A DNA stretch of 64,000 nt, from contig NZ_FYEH01000001.1 in the NCBI RefSeq assembly GCF_900187945.1, positions 536,307-600,306 of the forward strand, in the 5' to 3' direction. Below the pieces are notes generated by a model. The model was given only the letters and a program-made list of their open reading frames with translations. It searched no databases and was not told where the DNA came from. The stretch's first letter is position 1. Every line of letters begins with the position of its first letter. Positions 8,365-19,070 of this stretch are shown here, piece by piece. The position numbers were made by a program, and so were the translations under genes. The DNA comes from Arboricoccus pini (GTDB taxonomy: Bacteria; Pseudomonadota; Alphaproteobacteria; Geminicoccales; Geminicoccaceae).

Positions 8365-10101
8365 ATGAGCCCTTCGCTGGACCTTTTGGGTCTGAAGTCG
8401 AATCCCAGTCTTCTGAAAGGAAGACGACGGCTCAAGATATTGGGTTTCGGGTTCGGACTTGCCTTTGTGAGCGTGGCGCTGCGCCTGGTCGACATGCTGC
8501 CGCCGCAGCCGGCCATCAGCTCGGCTGAGGCCAGCGACGAGGCGGAGGGTGCGGATCATCGCCGTCCCGATATCGTCGATCGCAACGGGGTCCTGCTGGC
8601 GACGGACCTGCGGCTGCCATCGGTCTTTGGCGATCCCTTGCTCATCCCCGATCATGCGGCTGCGGCCAAGGCGCTGGCCAAGGTGCTCTCGGGCACCACA
8701 GCGGCCGAGTTGCAGGATCGACTGGACAAGGCCAGGCGCTTTACCTGGATCAAGCATCAGGTCTCGCCAAAGGAAGAGGAGGCGGTCCTTCAACTGGGCA
8801 TTCCGGGCATCGGCTTTAAGGAAGCCGAGCACCGTGTCTATCCCAAAGGTCGCTCGGCCAGCCATATCGTGGGCTTCGTCGACATCGACAATAAAGGCTT
8901 GGCCGGGATCGAGTACGGGATCGACCATAATATGGTGGGCTCCATCGACCCCGACGTGCCGGTCCGCCTCAGCATCGACCTGCGGGTGCAGGAGATCGTT
9001 GCCGACGAACTGGGCAAGGCGATGGCCCAGTTCCGTCCTATCGGTGGCTGCGGCATCGTGCTCGACCGGGTGACCGGCGAGGTGCTGGCCATGGTCAGCA
9101 TGCCTGATTACGACCTCAATTATCCCAATGCCGCCGGGCCGGAGCAGCGTCGTAATCGCTGCAGCGGCGGCTCCTACGAATTGGGATCGCTCTTCAAGGT
9201 CGTCAGTCACGCCATGTCGCTCGACACGGGCAAGGTGACCTTGCGAAGCACGTTCGATGCGACCGGCAAGCTGCAGATCGGGCGTTTCAGGATTGGCGAC
9301 GACCACGCCAAGAACCGGGTCATGTCGGTGCCCGAGATCTTTATGTATTCCTCCAACATCGGCACGGCCAGGATGGCCTTTGCGGCCGGCGGCGGTCCGG
9401 CGCTCGACTCCTTCCTGCGCAAGCTGGGCTTCTACGATAAGCTGCCTTTGGAGATTCCCGAGGTCGCCAAGCCCATGCGGCCGCATCGCTGGCCTGATAT
9501 CACGACGGCCACCGTCTCCTTCGGGCACGGCATCTCGATGCCGCCCTTGCAATATCTGGGTGCTGTGGCCGGTCTGGCCGGCGACGGCACGCATGTGCCG
9601 GTCACCCTTCTCAGGCGTGATCCGGGCGACATGCCGACGCCGGAGCGTTTCATTCAAGAGAAGACGGCCGCGGACTTGCGCTCGATCATGTATCTGACGG
9701 TCGCCAAGGGCACGGGCACGCGTGGCCAGGTCGACGGTTATCTCCTGGGCGGCAAGACGGGCACGGCCGACAAGGCGATCCTTGGGCACAAGGGCTATGA
9801 CCACAACAAGGTCTTCGCCTCGTTCCTGGCGGCCTTGCCGATCGATAACCCCCGCTATCTCGTCATGGTTAACGAGGATGAGCCCAAGGGCGACAAGAGC
9901 ACCTACGGCTACAAAGCGGGGGCCTGGGTGGCGGCTCCGGCCGTGAGTAACATCATCAGCCGGATCGCTCCGCTTTTGGGCGTGCCGCCATCGGCGCCAG
10001 ACACCATATTGAGCTATCAGGACAAATTCCCGCAGACGCGCGGCATTGGCCTCAAGAGTGTGGAGGGCACGAAGCTTGCTGCTGTCGGAGCTGAAGACTG
10101 A
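8365..10101 (+). CDS. ftsI: Peptidoglycan D,D-transpeptidase FtsI (PBP3)
   Basis: The septal transpeptidase that cross-links peptidoglycan with FtsW. The 578-residue product has an N-terminal membrane anchor (about residues 25-45), a PBP dimerisation domain and a transpeptidase domain. Catalytic motifs are present: S275-L-F-K278 (nucleophile Ser275), S329-S-N331 and K464-T-G466. Strong ribosome binding sequence GGAGGAGGAG (8347-8356) precedes ATG 8365. Its 3' end overlaps the murE start by 26 bases. Confidence 0.95.
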   Translation: MSPSLDLLGLKSNPSLLKGRRRLKILGFGFGLAFVSVALRLVDMLPPQPAISSAEASDEAEGADHRRPDIVDRNGVLLATDLRLPSVFGDPLLIPDHAAAAKALAKVLSGTTAAELQDRLDKARRFTWIKHQVSPKEEEAVLQLGIPGIGFKEAEHRVYPKGRSASHIVGFVDIDNKGLAGIEYGIDHNMVGSIDPDVPVRLSIDLRVQEIVADELGKAMAQFRPIGGCGIVLDRVTGEVLAMVSMPDYDLNYPNAAGPEQRRNRCSGGSYELGSLFKVVSHAMSLDTGKVTLRSTFDATGKLQIGRFRIGDDHAKNRVMSVPEIFMYSSNIGTARMAFAAGGGPALDSFLRKLGFYDKLPLEIPEVAKPMRPHRWPDITTATVSFGHGISMPPLQYLGAVAGLAGDGTHVPVTLLRRDPGDMPTPERFIQEKTAADLRSIMYLTVAKGTGTRGQVDGYLLGGKTGTADKAILGHKGYDHNKVFASFLAALPIDNPRYLVMVNEDEPKGDKSTYGYKAGAWVAAPAVSNIISRIAPLLGVPPSAPDTILSYQDKFPQTRGIGLKSVEGTKLAAVGAED

Positions 10102-11533
10102 AGCCGTTCGGTTGATCGGCGACGGCTCCGTGCGGATCGACGGGCTGGCCGCGGATTCGCGCGAGGTCAAGGCAGGCGACCTGTTCGCGGCCGTGCCGGG
10201 CGTCAAGGCGGATGGCGCCGGCTTCATCGCGGCGGCGCGCGCGGCCGGTGCTGTGGCGGTCCTGCGCCAGGCCCCCGCCAACGACACGGACGACCTGCCC
10301 ATTCTCGAGGCGGCGAACGTGCGCTTGGCGCTGGCACAGATCGCCGCCCGTTTCTACGGGCGCCAGCCGGCGACGATGGTTGCGGTCACCGGTACGAACG
10401 GCAAATCTTCCATTGCCAGCTTCGTGCGGCAGATCGGTCAATCGCTGGGCATCGCCGCCGCCTCGATCGGGACCTTGGGCGTGCAGGCGCCTGGAATCGA
10501 CGAGACCTTGGGCCTGACGACGCCCGGACCCATCGCCATCCACCGGATCCTGCAGCGGTTGGCCGATGACGGCGTGACGCTGGCGGCCATGGAGGCTTCC
10601 AGCCATGCGCTCGACCAGTATCGACTGGACGGCGTGCGTCTGCGCGCCGCTGCCTTTACCAATTTGACGCGCGATCATTTCGACTATCACGGCGATTTCG
10701 AGGCCTATTTCACGGCCAAGGCGCGCCTTTTCCGGGACTTGCTGCCGCGGACGGGCGTGGCTGTGCTCAATGCCGACATCCCGGAGTTCGAGCCGCTCTC
10801 GGCGATCGCGCGCGCGCGCGGGCTCGAGGTCATGGACTTTGGCCACAAGGCCGGCGCCCTCAAGCTCGTCCATCAAGCACCGACAGCCCACGGCCAGCTT
10901 TTGTCCTTCACGGCGCTGGGGCGGACCGTGACGATCGAAAGCAGCCTCGTCGGCGGCTTCCAGGCGCATAATCTCCTGGCCGCCGTGGGGCTGATGCTGG
11001 CAGCTGGCATCGAGCTCGATCGCATCCAGGCCGTGCTGCCGGCCGTCAAAGGCGCCCATGGGCGTGTCGAGCGCGTGGCCGCGCGCGCGCATGGCGCCCC
11101 GGTCTTCGTCGATTACGCTCATACTTCAGATGCCCTGGAGCGAGTGCTGGAGGCGCTGCGGCTGCACACGCGCGGTAGGCTGTTCGTCGTCTTCGGCGCG
11201 GGCGGCGACCGTGATCCGGGCAAGCGGGCTTTGATGGGCGCGGCGGCGGCGCGGCTGGCCGACCGGGTCTATGTGACCGACGACAATCCGCGCAGCGAGG
11301 ATCCGGCTGCCATCCGCCAGGCGGTGCTGGCGGGCTGCCCCGGCGGCATCGATGCGGGTGATCGTCGCCAGGCGATCTTCCAGGCGGTGGCCGACCTTGG
11401 GCCGGACGACCTTCTGGTCATTGCCGGCAAGGGCCATGAGCGCGGCCAGACGATCGCTGGGACTGTCTACCCGTTCGATGACGAGATGGTGGCGCGCGAG
11501 GCCGTGGCGATGGCCGACGGAGTGCCCGCATGA
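10076..11533 (+). CDS. murE: UDP-MurNAc-tripeptide synthetase (meso-DAP adding)
   Basis: MurE adds meso-diaminopimelate to UDP-MurNAc-L-Ala-D-Glu. The ATP loop GTNGKSS is at residues 106-112, and D403-N-P-R406 is the motif that distinguishes meso-DAP-adding from lysine-adding MurE, so the wall is DAP-type, in agreement with lysA nearby. I chose TTG 10076 because GGAGGG lies at 10062-10067 and the resulting start (MLLSELK) fits the family; GTG 10058 is an in-frame alternative. The start lies inside ftsI, giving a 26-base overlap. Length is normal at 485 residues. Confidence 0.95.
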   Translation: MLLSELKTEAVRLIGDGSVRIDGLAADSREVKAGDLFAAVPGVKADGAGFIAAARAAGAVAVLRQAPANDTDDLPILEAANVRLALAQIAARFYGRQPATMVAVTGTNGKSSIASFVRQIGQSLGIAAASIGTLGVQAPGIDETLGLTTPGPIAIHRILQRLADDGVTLAAMEASSHALDQYRLDGVRLRAAAFTNLTRDHFDYHGDFEAYFTAKARLFRDLLPRTGVAVLNADIPEFEPLSAIARARGLEVMDFGHKAGALKLVHQAPTAHGQLLSFTALGRTVTIESSLVGGFQAHNLLAAVGLMLAAGIELDRIQAVLPAVKGAHGRVERVAARAHGAPVFVDYAHTSDALERVLEALRLHTRGRLFVVFGAGGDRDPGKRALMGAAAARLADRVYVTDDNPRSEDPAAIRQAVLAGCPGGIDAGDRRQAIFQAVADLGPDDLLVIAGKGHERGQTIAGTVYPFDDEMVAREAVAMADGVPA

Positions 11534-12909
11534 CGCCGCTTTGGACCGCTGTCGAGGCCGAGGCCGCCACGGGCGGCAAGGTCTTGGGCCACTGGTCGGT
11601 CCAAGCAGTGTCGATCGACACCCGGGCGCTCGGCGAGAAGACGCTCTTCGTGGCGCTGGCCGGCGAAAATCGCGACGGCCATGCCTTCGCCCCCGAGGCC
11701 AGCCAGGCCGGTGCCGTCGTCATGGTCGCGCGCGAGGAGGGCCTGCCCGCCGGCGCGCCTCGCCTCGTCGTGCAAGACACGCTGAAGGGGCTGGAAGCGC
11801 TGGGCGTGACGGCGCGGGCCAGGACCGATGCGCGCATCGTGGCCGTCACCGGCAGCGTGGGCAAGACCGGCACCAAGGAAGCCCTGCGGCATGTGCTGGC
11901 CGCCCAGGACCGGACGCATGCGAGCATCGCCTCTTATAATAATCACTGGGGCGTGCCGCTCTCCTTGGCGCGGATGCCCAAGGCCACGCGCTTTGGTGTC
12001 TTCGAGCTCGGCATGAACCACGCGGGTGAGATCAGCGCGCTTACGCGCATGGTGCGCCCGCACGTGGCGATCATCACCCGCATCGCACCGGCTCATCTCG
12101 AATATTTCGGCACGCTCGAGAAGATCGCCGATGCCAAGGCCGAGATCTTCGCGGGGCTGGAGCAAGGCGGCGTGGCCGTGCTGCCCCGGGACGATGTGCA
12201 GTTCGACCGGCTGGCCCGGGCGGCCCGCGAGAACGGTGCCGATATCGTCAGCTTCGGCAGCCACGAGGCGGCCGACTGGCGCTTGCTCGCCTTCGAGCCA
12301 ACGGCCGAGGGCTCGCATGTCGAACTGAGCCATAAGGATAGGTCGCTGCGCTTTGCCCTGGGTGCCCCGGGCCGGCATTGGGCGCAGAATGCCCTGGCCG
12401 TCCTGGCAGCCGTCGACGCCCTGGGTGGCGACGTCGAGGCCGCGGCCCTGGCCCTGGCCGAGTTTCAGCCGCCCGGCGGTCGCGGCCAACGGCGACCCAT
12501 CAAGGTGAAGGGTGGCATGGCCCTCCTCCTCGATGAAAGCTACAACGCCAATCCGACCTCCATGCAGGCGGCGATCGACGTCCTGGGCCAGCGCCCGGGC
12601 CGGAGGATCGCCGTGCTCGGCGACATGCTGGAGCTGGGCGCCAGCGCACCCGACCTGCATGCCGGGCTCGCCCCCTTACTCAGCGAGGCGCATGTCGACC
12701 TCGTCTTTCTAGCCGGACCCTTGATGCGCCACCTCTTCGATGCCCTGCCGACCGATCGGCGCGGCGCTTACCGCCCGACCGCAAAAGAACTCGTTGATCC
12801 GGTGGAGGCGGTGCTCCAGCCCGGCGACACGGTCCTGGTCAAGGGCTCGCTCGGCAGCCGAATGAAGTTGATTGTCGATGCACTCGCCGGGAAGGAGGAG
12901 GTCGCCTGA
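11530..12909 (+). CDS. murF: UDP-MurNAc-tripeptide--D-Ala-D-Ala ligase
   Basis: MurF completes the UDP-MurNAc-pentapeptide by adding D-Ala-D-Ala. The product is 459 residues with the Mur-ligase ATP loop GSVGKT (108-113), the [10 protein letters not shown] and LGMNHAGEI segments typical of MurF, and [15 protein letters not shown] in the C-terminal part. The ATG overlaps the murE stop (ATGA). Its TGA shares a base with the mraY ATG (TGATG), so coupling continues. Confidence 0.96.
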   Translation: MTPLWTAVEAEAATGGKVLGHWSVQAVSIDTRALGEKTLFVALAGENRDGHAFAPEASQAGAVVMVAREEGLPAGAPRLVVQDTLKGLEALGVTARARTDARIVAVTGSVGKTGTKEALRHVLAAQDRTHASIASYNNHWGVPLSLARMPKATRFGVFELGMNHAGEISALTRMVRPHVAIITRIAPAHLEYFGTLEKIADAKAEIFAGLEQGGVAVLPRDDVQFDRLARAARENGADIVSFGSHEAADWRLLAFEPTAEGSHVELSHKDRSLRFALGAPGRHWAQNALAVLAAVDALGGDVEAAALALAEFQPPGGRGQRRPIKVKGGMALLLDESYNANPTSMQAAIDVLGQRPGRRIAVLGDMLELGASAPDLHAGLAPLLSEAHVDLVFLAGPLMRHLFDALPTDRRGAYRPTAKELVDPVEAVLQPGDTVLVKGSLGSRMKLIVDALAGKEEVA

Positions 12910-13997
12910 TGCTGCCTTATTTCCTCCTGCCGATGGCAGAGCACGTCACCTTCTTCAACCTCTTTCGCTATCTGACGTTCAGGACCGGCGGCGCCGTCAT
13001 GACGGCCCTGTTCCTGAGTTTTTTGATCGGCCCGCCTTTGATCCGCTGGCTGCGCACGGTCCAGCGCGGTGGTCAGCCGATCCGCCTGGACGGGCCGGAA
13101 TCGCATCTGCTTACCAAGCAAGGCACGCCCACCATGGGTGGGATGATGATCTTGGCGGCGCTCGCGGTCTCGACCCTTCTTTGGGCCGATCTGAGGAACG
13201 GCTATGTCTGGATCGTCCTTTTCGTGACGCTGGGCTACGGCGGCCTGGGGTTTGCCGATGACTGGCTCAAGGTGACCAAGCGGCACACGGGCGGTTTATC
13301 AGGCCGGCTGAAGCTTCTGGGGCAGGCGGTGATCGGCCTCGTCGCCGCGATCGCCGTCATGCTGATGACGCCGGGCCCCCTGGCGACGGGCATTGCAGTG
13401 CCAGTCCTCAAGGAAGTCCTGATCCCGCTGGGCTATTTCTTTCCGCTCTACGCCACCTTCGTGATGATGGGCTCCTCCAACGCCGTCAACCTGACCGACG
13501 GGCTGGATGGCCTGGCCATCGTCCCGGTTCTGATAGCCACCGGCTGCTTCGCGCTAATCGCCTACCTGGTTGGCAACGCGATCTTCGCCGCGTATCTGGC
13601 TATTCCTTATGTGCCGGGAACGGGCGAGCTCGCCGTTTTTTGCGGCGCCATGGCCGGGGCCTCCCTGGGCTTTCTCTGGTTCAACGCGCCACCCGCCATG
13701 GTCTTCATGGGCGATACAGGCTCGCTCTCGGCCGGCGGTGCGCTTGGTGCCATCGCCATTATCGTCAAGCACGAGCTGGTGCTGGCCATCATAGGCGGCC
13801 TCTTCGTTCTCGAGGCGGTTTCGGTCATCGTTCAGGTTGCCTCCTTCAAGCTGACCGGCAAGCGCGTTTTCCGCATGGCGCCACTTCACCATCATTTCGA
13901 GAAGAAGGGTTGGAAGGAACCCACCATCGTCATCCGCTTTTGGATCTTGGCCATGATCCTGGCCATTGTCGGTCTTTCGACGTTGAAACTGCGATGA
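12909..13997 (+). CDS. mraY: Phospho-MurNAc-pentapeptide translocase
   Basis: An integral membrane enzyme that transfers phospho-MurNAc-pentapeptide to undecaprenyl phosphate, making lipid I. The 362-residue product shows about ten hydrophobic segments. Family motifs are present: [10 protein letters not shown] after the first helix, [11 protein letters not shown] (the DD pair binding Mg), [11 protein letters not shown], and the C-terminal [13 protein letters not shown]. Its stop overlaps murD (ATGA, 13994-13997). Confidence 0.97.
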   Translation: MLPYFLLPMAEHVTFFNLFRYLTFRTGGAVMTALFLSFLIGPPLIRWLRTVQRGGQPIRLDGPESHLLTKQGTPTMGGMMILAALAVSTLLWADLRNGYVWIVLFVTLGYGGLGFADDWLKVTKRHTGGLSGRLKLLGQAVIGLVAAIAVMLMTPGPLATGIAVPVLKEVLIPLGYFFPLYATFVMMGSSNAVNLTDGLDGLAIVPVLIATGCFALIAYLVGNAIFAAYLAIPYVPGTGELAVFCGAMAGASLGFLWFNAPPAMVFMGDTGSLSAGGALGAIAIIVKHELVLAIIGGLFVLEAVSVIVQVASFKLTGKRVFRMAPLHHHFEKKGWKEPTIVIRFWILAMILAIVGLSTLKLR

Positions 13998-15388
13998 GCG
14001 CCAGCCCCGCTCTTGCTGCCTGGCAGGGCCGGCCGGTCGGCGTTATCGGCCTAGCGCGGAGTGGCATTGCCGTAGTCAGGGCGCTTGTCGAGGCTGGGGC
14101 CCAGCCCGTGGCTTTCGACGATCGGCCATCTGCCCTGGCAACTGCCGTCGGTCTGGGCGCGCGCCAGGGTGCCTTGGCTGACATCTCCTCGTTGAGCCTC
14201 CTCGTGGCTAGCCCGGGCATACCCTTTACCCATCCGGCCCCACACCCGGTGTTCGAGGCGGCGAGGGCGGCCGGTGTCGAGATCGTGGGCGATGTCGAGC
14301 TCTTTTGCCGGACGCACGAAACGGGACCGATCATCGGAGTCACCGGCACCAACGGTAAATCGACAACCAGCGCGCTCATCCATCACCTCCTCGAAGAGGC
14401 TGGCCTGCCATCCCTCCTGGGCGGCAATATTGGCAAGGCTGTCTTCGAACTCAGCCCCGCACCGGGCCAGCCCTTTGTCCTCGAGCTCTCCTCCTTCCAG
14501 CTCGACCTCATCAGCCGCTTTCGGCCCAAGGTTGCCGTCTGGCTGAACCTGACGCCCGACCATTTGGATCGGCACGGGTCCATCGAAGGCTATCTGGCGG
14601 CCAAGAAGCGGATCTTCATGAACCAGGGCGAAGGTGACATCGCTGTCGTTGCCGTCGACGATGCGATTTCGGCCAAGCTCGCCAATGACCGGGCGCAGTC
14701 CAGCCCGAGGCTCATGCGCGTGCGTGTGGGAGAACCCGCGGGCGATGAAATCTTCGTGCAGGCGGGACAGATCAACGATCCTACGATCGGATACGAGCCC
14801 GTGGCCGACCTTGCGGGAATCCCCTCCCTGCGCGGCACGCATAACTGGCAGAATGCCGCTGCGGCCTATGCGGCATTGCGGGGGCTGGGATTGCCGCCCG
14901 AGCGGTTCGTCCAGGGCTTTGCGAGCTTCAAGGGGCTGCCGCACCGGATGGAAGAAGTGCGCCGCTTCCGCAATCTCTGCCTCGTCAATGACAGCAAGGC
15001 CACCAATCCGGATTCGGCGACCAGGAGCCTGGCCGCGTTCGAAAACATCTTCTGGATCGCGGGTGGCAAGGCGAAGCCCGGCGGCTTTGCCAGCCTCGAT
15101 CCCTACCTCGCCAATGTTCGGCACGGATATTTCATCGGCGATGCGGCAGCCGAGATGATCGCGGCCTTCCAGGGCAAAATCCCGACCACGTCGGCCGGCA
15201 CCCTGGAGCGGGCGCTGGCCGCCGCCTTCGACGATGCGCGCTCGTCGGGCCTGGAGGCAACGATCCTCCTGGCGCCCGCCTGCGCCTCGTTCGATCAATT
15301 CACGAGCTACGAGGCGCGCGGTGAGCGCTTTCGTGAGCTGGCACTTGACCTTGGCACCAGGGCTGAAGTCCGGGAGATCGTCACATGA
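13994..15388 (+). CDS. murD: UDP-MurNAc-L-Ala--D-Glu ligase
   Basis: MurD adds D-glutamate to UDP-MurNAc-L-Ala. From ATG 13994 it is 464 residues, with an N-terminal Rossmann segment [12 protein letters not shown], the ATP loop GTNGKST (118-124), and the Mur-ligase motifs LELSSFQLD and [10 protein letters not shown]. The frame is open into mraY up to 13640, but ATG 13994 at the ATGA overlap gives the normal N terminus. It overlaps ftsW by 4 bases at its 3' end. Confidence 0.96.
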   Translation: MSASPALAAWQGRPVGVIGLARSGIAVVRALVEAGAQPVAFDDRPSALATAVGLGARQGALADISSLSLLVASPGIPFTHPAPHPVFEAARAAGVEIVGDVELFCRTHETGPIIGVTGTNGKSTTSALIHHLLEEAGLPSLLGGNIGKAVFELSPAPGQPFVLELSSFQLDLISRFRPKVAVWLNLTPDHLDRHGSIEGYLAAKKRIFMNQGEGDIAVVAVDDAISAKLANDRAQSSPRLMRVRVGEPAGDEIFVQAGQINDPTIGYEPVADLAGIPSLRGTHNWQNAAAAYAALRGLGLPPERFVQGFASFKGLPHRMEEVRRFRNLCLVNDSKATNPDSATRSLAAFENIFWIAGGKAKPGGFASLDPYLANVRHGYFIGDAAAEMIAAFQGKIPTTSAGTLERALAAAFDDARSSGLEATILLAPACASFDQFTSYEARGERFRELALDLGTRAEVREIVT

Positions 15389-16497
15389 TGCGCTTTGCCC
15401 GTACCGATCGGTCGGTCGTCTCCACCTGGTGGTGGACCGTCGACCGTGTGATGCTCTCTGGCCTGGGCGTCCTGGCTTTGGTCGGCATCATCGTCGTCTT
15501 CGCGGCCAGCCCGCCCGTGGCAGCGACGCTCAGGTTGCCGCATGATCACTTCATCATCCGGCACATCCTCTTTCTCCTGCCGGCGATCGGGCTGCTCTTT
15601 TGTACCTCGCTGCTGGCGCCGCGCGGCGTTCTCAGGCTGGCGATCGGCATGTTCGTGATCTTCGGCCTGATGCTGGCGGTAACGCCGATCATGGCCACCG
15701 AGATCAAGGGAGCCAGGCGTTGGATCTCGGTGCTGGGCACGCCCGTCCAGCCATCGGAGTTCGTCAAGCCGGCACTGGTAGTCGTCAGCGCCTTCATCTT
15801 GAGCCGCAAGCCGGGCTTCCTGGGCTTCGTCCTGGCGGCCATGCCGGTCGCATTCGTCCTCCTTTTTCTGCTGAGCCAGCCCGATCTCGGCATGACGGCC
15901 CTTACCGTGATCGTCTTTTCATCTCAGCTCTTCGTGGCCGGGCTGCCCTGGTTCATCTTCGTCGGCATCGGCGGTGCGGCCGTGCTCGGGCTCTATTCGG
16001 CCTTCCATATCTTCGCGCATTTCCATGATCGCGTTGTCAGCTTCCTTGATCCGAACTCGACCGGCTATCAGGTGGAGAAGGCGCTCCGTGCCGTAGCCTC
16101 GGGTGGCCTTTTCGGCCGTGGGCCAGGGGAGGGCCTCGTCAAGTTCACCTTGCCCGACGCCCATACCGACTTCGTCTTTGCCGCCACGGCCGAGGAATTC
16201 GGCATTCTTGCCTGCCTTATGCTGGTCTCGCTCTTTGCCTTCATGCTGATTCGCGGCCTTAACCGGGCGACCGAAGCGCCCGATCGCTTCTGCCAACTGG
16301 CGGCGACCGGGCTGATCGTCGTCTTCGCCAGCCAGGCTTTGATCAATATGGCGGTCAATCTCAACCTGATGCCGACGAAGGGCATGACTCTGCCCTTTGT
16401 CAGCTACGGTGGGTCCTCGATGCTTGCCCTGGCTATTGGGATGGGCATGCTGCTGGCGCTGACCCGCAAAGGGGCCAAGCTCGGAACGCCCGGATGA
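15385..16497 (+). CDS. ftsW: Septal peptidoglycan polymerase FtsW (SEDS family)
   Basis: FtsW is the lipid II glycosyltransferase of the divisome, working with FtsI. The 370-residue product has about ten transmembrane segments and SEDS motifs: GARRWISVLGTPVQPSEF, QPDLGMTA, and near the C terminus LPFVSYGGSSMLALAIGMG. The ATG lies in an ATGA overlap with murD, and its own stop overlaps murG in the same way. Confidence 0.96.
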   Translation: MMRFARTDRSVVSTWWWTVDRVMLSGLGVLALVGIIVVFAASPPVAATLRLPHDHFIIRHILFLLPAIGLLFCTSLLAPRGVLRLAIGMFVIFGLMLAVTPIMATEIKGARRWISVLGTPVQPSEFVKPALVVVSAFILSRKPGFLGFVLAAMPVAFVLLFLLSQPDLGMTALTVIVFSSQLFVAGLPWFIFVGIGGAAVLGLYSAFHIFAHFHDRVVSFLDPNSTGYQVEKALRAVASGGLFGRGPGEGLVKFTLPDAHTDFVFAATAEEFGILACLMLVSLFAFMLIRGLNRATEAPDRFCQLAATGLIVVFASQALINMAVNLNLMPTKGMTLPFVSYGGSSMLALAIGMGMLLALTRKGAKLGTPG

Positions 16498-17624
16498 GTG
16501 CTTCGCCAACCATCGTCGTTGCCGCCGGCGGCACGGGCGGCCACATGTTTCCGGCGCTGGCCGTCGCGGCGGAACTGCGCGAGCGCGGCTGCCGTGTCGT
16601 CATCCTGACCGACAGGCGGGGTGCCCGCTATGTCGGTACCGACGGGCCGGATGGCTGGGAATGCCGGATCGTCGAGGCTGCCAGCCCAAGCGGCAGCCTC
16701 TTGCAGAAACTAAAGGGGACCTGGCGCTTGATGCGCGGCGCAAGGCAGGCGCGCCGACTCTGGTCCGAGGTCAGGCCCGATGCGGCAGCCACCTTTGGCG
16801 GCTATGCCTCCGTACCCGCAGCTCTGGCGGCGGCCCTGACGCGCACGCCGCTTCTCGTCCACGAGCAGAACGCTGTCTTTGGCCGCGCCAACCGGATGAT
16901 CGCCAAGGTGGCCCGGATCGTGGCGCTTAGCTTCGCGCAGACGCGGGCGGCGCCGAAGGGTGATCGTGTCCGCGTCACCGGCAACCCCGTGCGCCCAGGC
17001 TTCGGCAGGCCAACGTCCCTCGAGCCCAAGACGGGTTTCGGTCTGCTCGTTCTGGGTGGAAGTCAGGGGGCCCGAGTCTTTAGCGACGTGCTGCCGGCGG
17101 CCATTGCACTTCTGCCCGATGCGCTGCGTCAGCGATTAAGGCTCCAGCAACAATGCCGGCCGGAGGATCTGGAGCGCGTGCGTGCGGCCTATGCGCAGAT
17201 GGGTTTCGCAGCCGAGCTGGCCGCTTTTTTCAACGATGTGCCGGCCCGGATGGCCGGAGCCGACATGTTGCTTTGCCGCTCGGGCGCCTCGACGGTGGCC
17301 GAGCTCTTGATGCTGGGGAAGCCCGCGATCCTCATTCCCTATCCCTTTGCCGCGGACAATCACCAGGATGCCAATGCCGTCGAGCTCGAGAGGGCCGAGG
17401 CGGCCCTGCGCCTGCCGCAGAGCGAGGCCACGCCCGAGCGTCTGGCTGAGATGTTGGCCATGTTGATCGCTCAACCCCTGCGGCTCGATGCCATGCGCCG
17501 GGCGTCGGCCGGCATCGCTTGGACCGATGCCGCCGCCCGCCTAGCGGACGCCGTCCTGGCGGGCGTTGCCGAGCCCGCCATTCGCTCCTCCTCGGCCCCA
17601 ACCATCAGGAATAGCCACTCATGA
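16494..17624 (+). CDS. murG: UDP-GlcNAc:lipid I GlcNAc-transferase
   Basis: MurG makes lipid II from lipid I on the inner face of the membrane. The GT-B fold protein has the N-terminal glycine loop AAGGTGGH (residues 10-17), [10 protein letters not shown], the LGGSQGA loop and the C-terminal donor-binding segment [18 protein letters not shown]. It is 376 residues; the last 15-20 residues (Ser/Pro-rich) look like a non-conserved tail. It is coupled to ftsW and murC by 4-base overlaps. Confidence 0.96.
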   Translation: MSASPTIVVAAGGTGGHMFPALAVAAELRERGCRVVILTDRRGARYVGTDGPDGWECRIVEAASPSGSLLQKLKGTWRLMRGARQARRLWSEVRPDAAATFGGYASVPAALAAALTRTPLLVHEQNAVFGRANRMIAKVARIVALSFAQTRAAPKGDRVRVTGNPVRPGFGRPTSLEPKTGFGLLVLGGSQGARVFSDVLPAAIALLPDALRQRLRLQQQCRPEDLERVRAAYAQMGFAAELAAFFNDVPARMAGADMLLCRSGASTVAELLMLGKPAILIPYPFAADNHQDANAVELERAEAALRLPQSEATPERLAEMLAMLIAQPLRLDAMRRASAGIAWTDAAARLADAVLAGVAEPAIRSSSAPTIRNSHS

Positions 17625-19045
17625 GCTTCATGCCGCTCGAGATCGGCCCGATCCATTTCATCGGCATTGGCGGCATCGGCATGAGCGGGATCGCCGAGAT
17701 CCTGGTCTCGCTGGGCTATCGCGTGCAAGGGTCGGATGCGAGCGAGAACGCCAACGTGCAGCGGCTGCGGCAGCTCGGCATCGAGGTCAAGATCGGCCAG
17801 CAGGCGGAGAATTTGAGCGAGGCCGGGGTCGTCGTCGTCTCCACGGCCATCAAGCCCGGCAATCCCGAGCTGGAGCGAGCGCGGCAATTGCGTCTGCCGG
17901 TCGTGCGTCGCGCGGACATGCTGGGCGAGCTCATGCGCTTCAAGCGCGGCGTCGCGGTCAGCGGCACGCATGGCAAGACGACGACGACGGCCATGGTGGC
18001 GGCCGTCCTGGACGCGGCCGGACGGGACCCGACGGTCGTCAATGGCGGCATCATCAATGCCTGGGGCACCAATGCGCGCCTGGGTAAGGGCGACTGGATG
18101 GTGGTCGAGAGCGACGAGAGCGACGGCAGTTTCCTGCGGCTGCCGGCGACCATCGGTGTCGTTACCAATATCGATCCCGAGCACATGGATTACTGGGCTT
18201 CCTTCGATGCGGTGCGGGACGCCTACCAGACCTTCATCGAGCGGCTGCCCTTCTATGGCCTAGGGGTGCTCTGCATCGACCATCCGGAAGTGCAGGCGCT
18301 GATGGCGCGGATCACCGATCGGCGCGTCGTCACCTATGGCTTCAGTCCGCAGGCCGACATTCAGGCCTCAGAGCCCGTCTTCGACGATGGCGCCATGGTT
18401 TTCGACATCACCTTCCGCGACCGCGAGGGCCGCATCCAACGGCGGCTGGAGGGCATGCGCCTGGCCCTTCCCGGCCGGCACAATGTCGCCAACGCGCTGG
18501 CCGCCATCGCCGTCGGGCGCGAGCTTGGCATCGGTGAATTGCCGATGCGCAAGGCACTGGCGGGCCTCGAGGGCGTCAGGCGGCGCTTTACCCGGACCGG
18601 CCTCGTCGACGGCATCGCGATCATCGACGATTACGGTCATCATCCGGTCGAGATCAAGGCCGTCCTGGATACGGCGCGAAGGGCTGCCAAGGGGCGGGTC
18701 CTGGCCGTGGTGCAGCCCCATCGCTATACGCGTCTGCGCGATCTCTTCGACGAATTCTGCACGGCCTTCATCAATGCCGATGCCGTCATCGTGGCCCCGG
18801 TCTATCCAGCGGGCGAGGCGCCGATCCCTGGCGTCGATGCGGCGGCACTCGTGGCCGGCTTGAAGCAGCATGGCCAGCGCGAGGTCCTGCAGATCGAGGG
18901 GCCGGAGGAGTTGGCGGCCCTCGTCGACGGCATGGCGCGGATGGGCGACTATGTCGTCTTCCTGGGGGCGGGCTCGATCAGCCAGTGGGCGAACGCGCTG
19001 CCGGCCGAGCTCGAGGCGCGCCGTCGCCGGGAGGGGGCCGCCTGA
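17621..19045 (+). CDS. murC: UDP-MurNAc--L-alanine ligase
   Basis: MurC adds the first amino acid, L-Ala, to UDP-MurNAc. The 474-residue product has the N-terminal loop [12 protein letters not shown] (residues 15-26), the ATP loop GTHGKTTT (115-122), [10 protein letters not shown], and the C-terminal [10 protein letters not shown] and [11 protein letters not shown] motifs characteristic of MurC. It overlaps murG by ATGA; murB begins 25 bases after its stop. Confidence 0.97.
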   Translation: MSFMPLEIGPIHFIGIGGIGMSGIAEILVSLGYRVQGSDASENANVQRLRQLGIEVKIGQQAENLSEAGVVVVSTAIKPGNPELERARQLRLPVVRRADMLGELMRFKRGVAVSGTHGKTTTTAMVAAVLDAAGRDPTVVNGGIINAWGTNARLGKGDWMVVESDESDGSFLRLPATIGVVTNIDPEHMDYWASFDAVRDAYQTFIERLPFYGLGVLCIDHPEVQALMARITDRRVVTYGFSPQADIQASEPVFDDGAMVFDITFRDREGRIQRRLEGMRLALPGRHNVANALAAIAVGRELGIGELPMRKALAGLEGVRRRFTRTGLVDGIAIIDDYGHHPVEIKAVLDTARRAAKGRVLAVVQPHRYTRLRDLFDEFCTAFINADAVIVAPVYPAGEAPIPGVDAAALVAGLKQHGQREVLQIEGPEELAALVDGMARMGDYVVFLGAGSISQWANALPAELEARRRREGAA

Positions 19046-19070
19046 TGCGCTGTGCCAAAGGAGAGGGCCC

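Noticed and set aside
7978..10302. A 774-codon minus-strand frame opposite ftsL and ftsI
   Set aside because: Antisense to the FtsI transpeptidase motifs; no domain seen.
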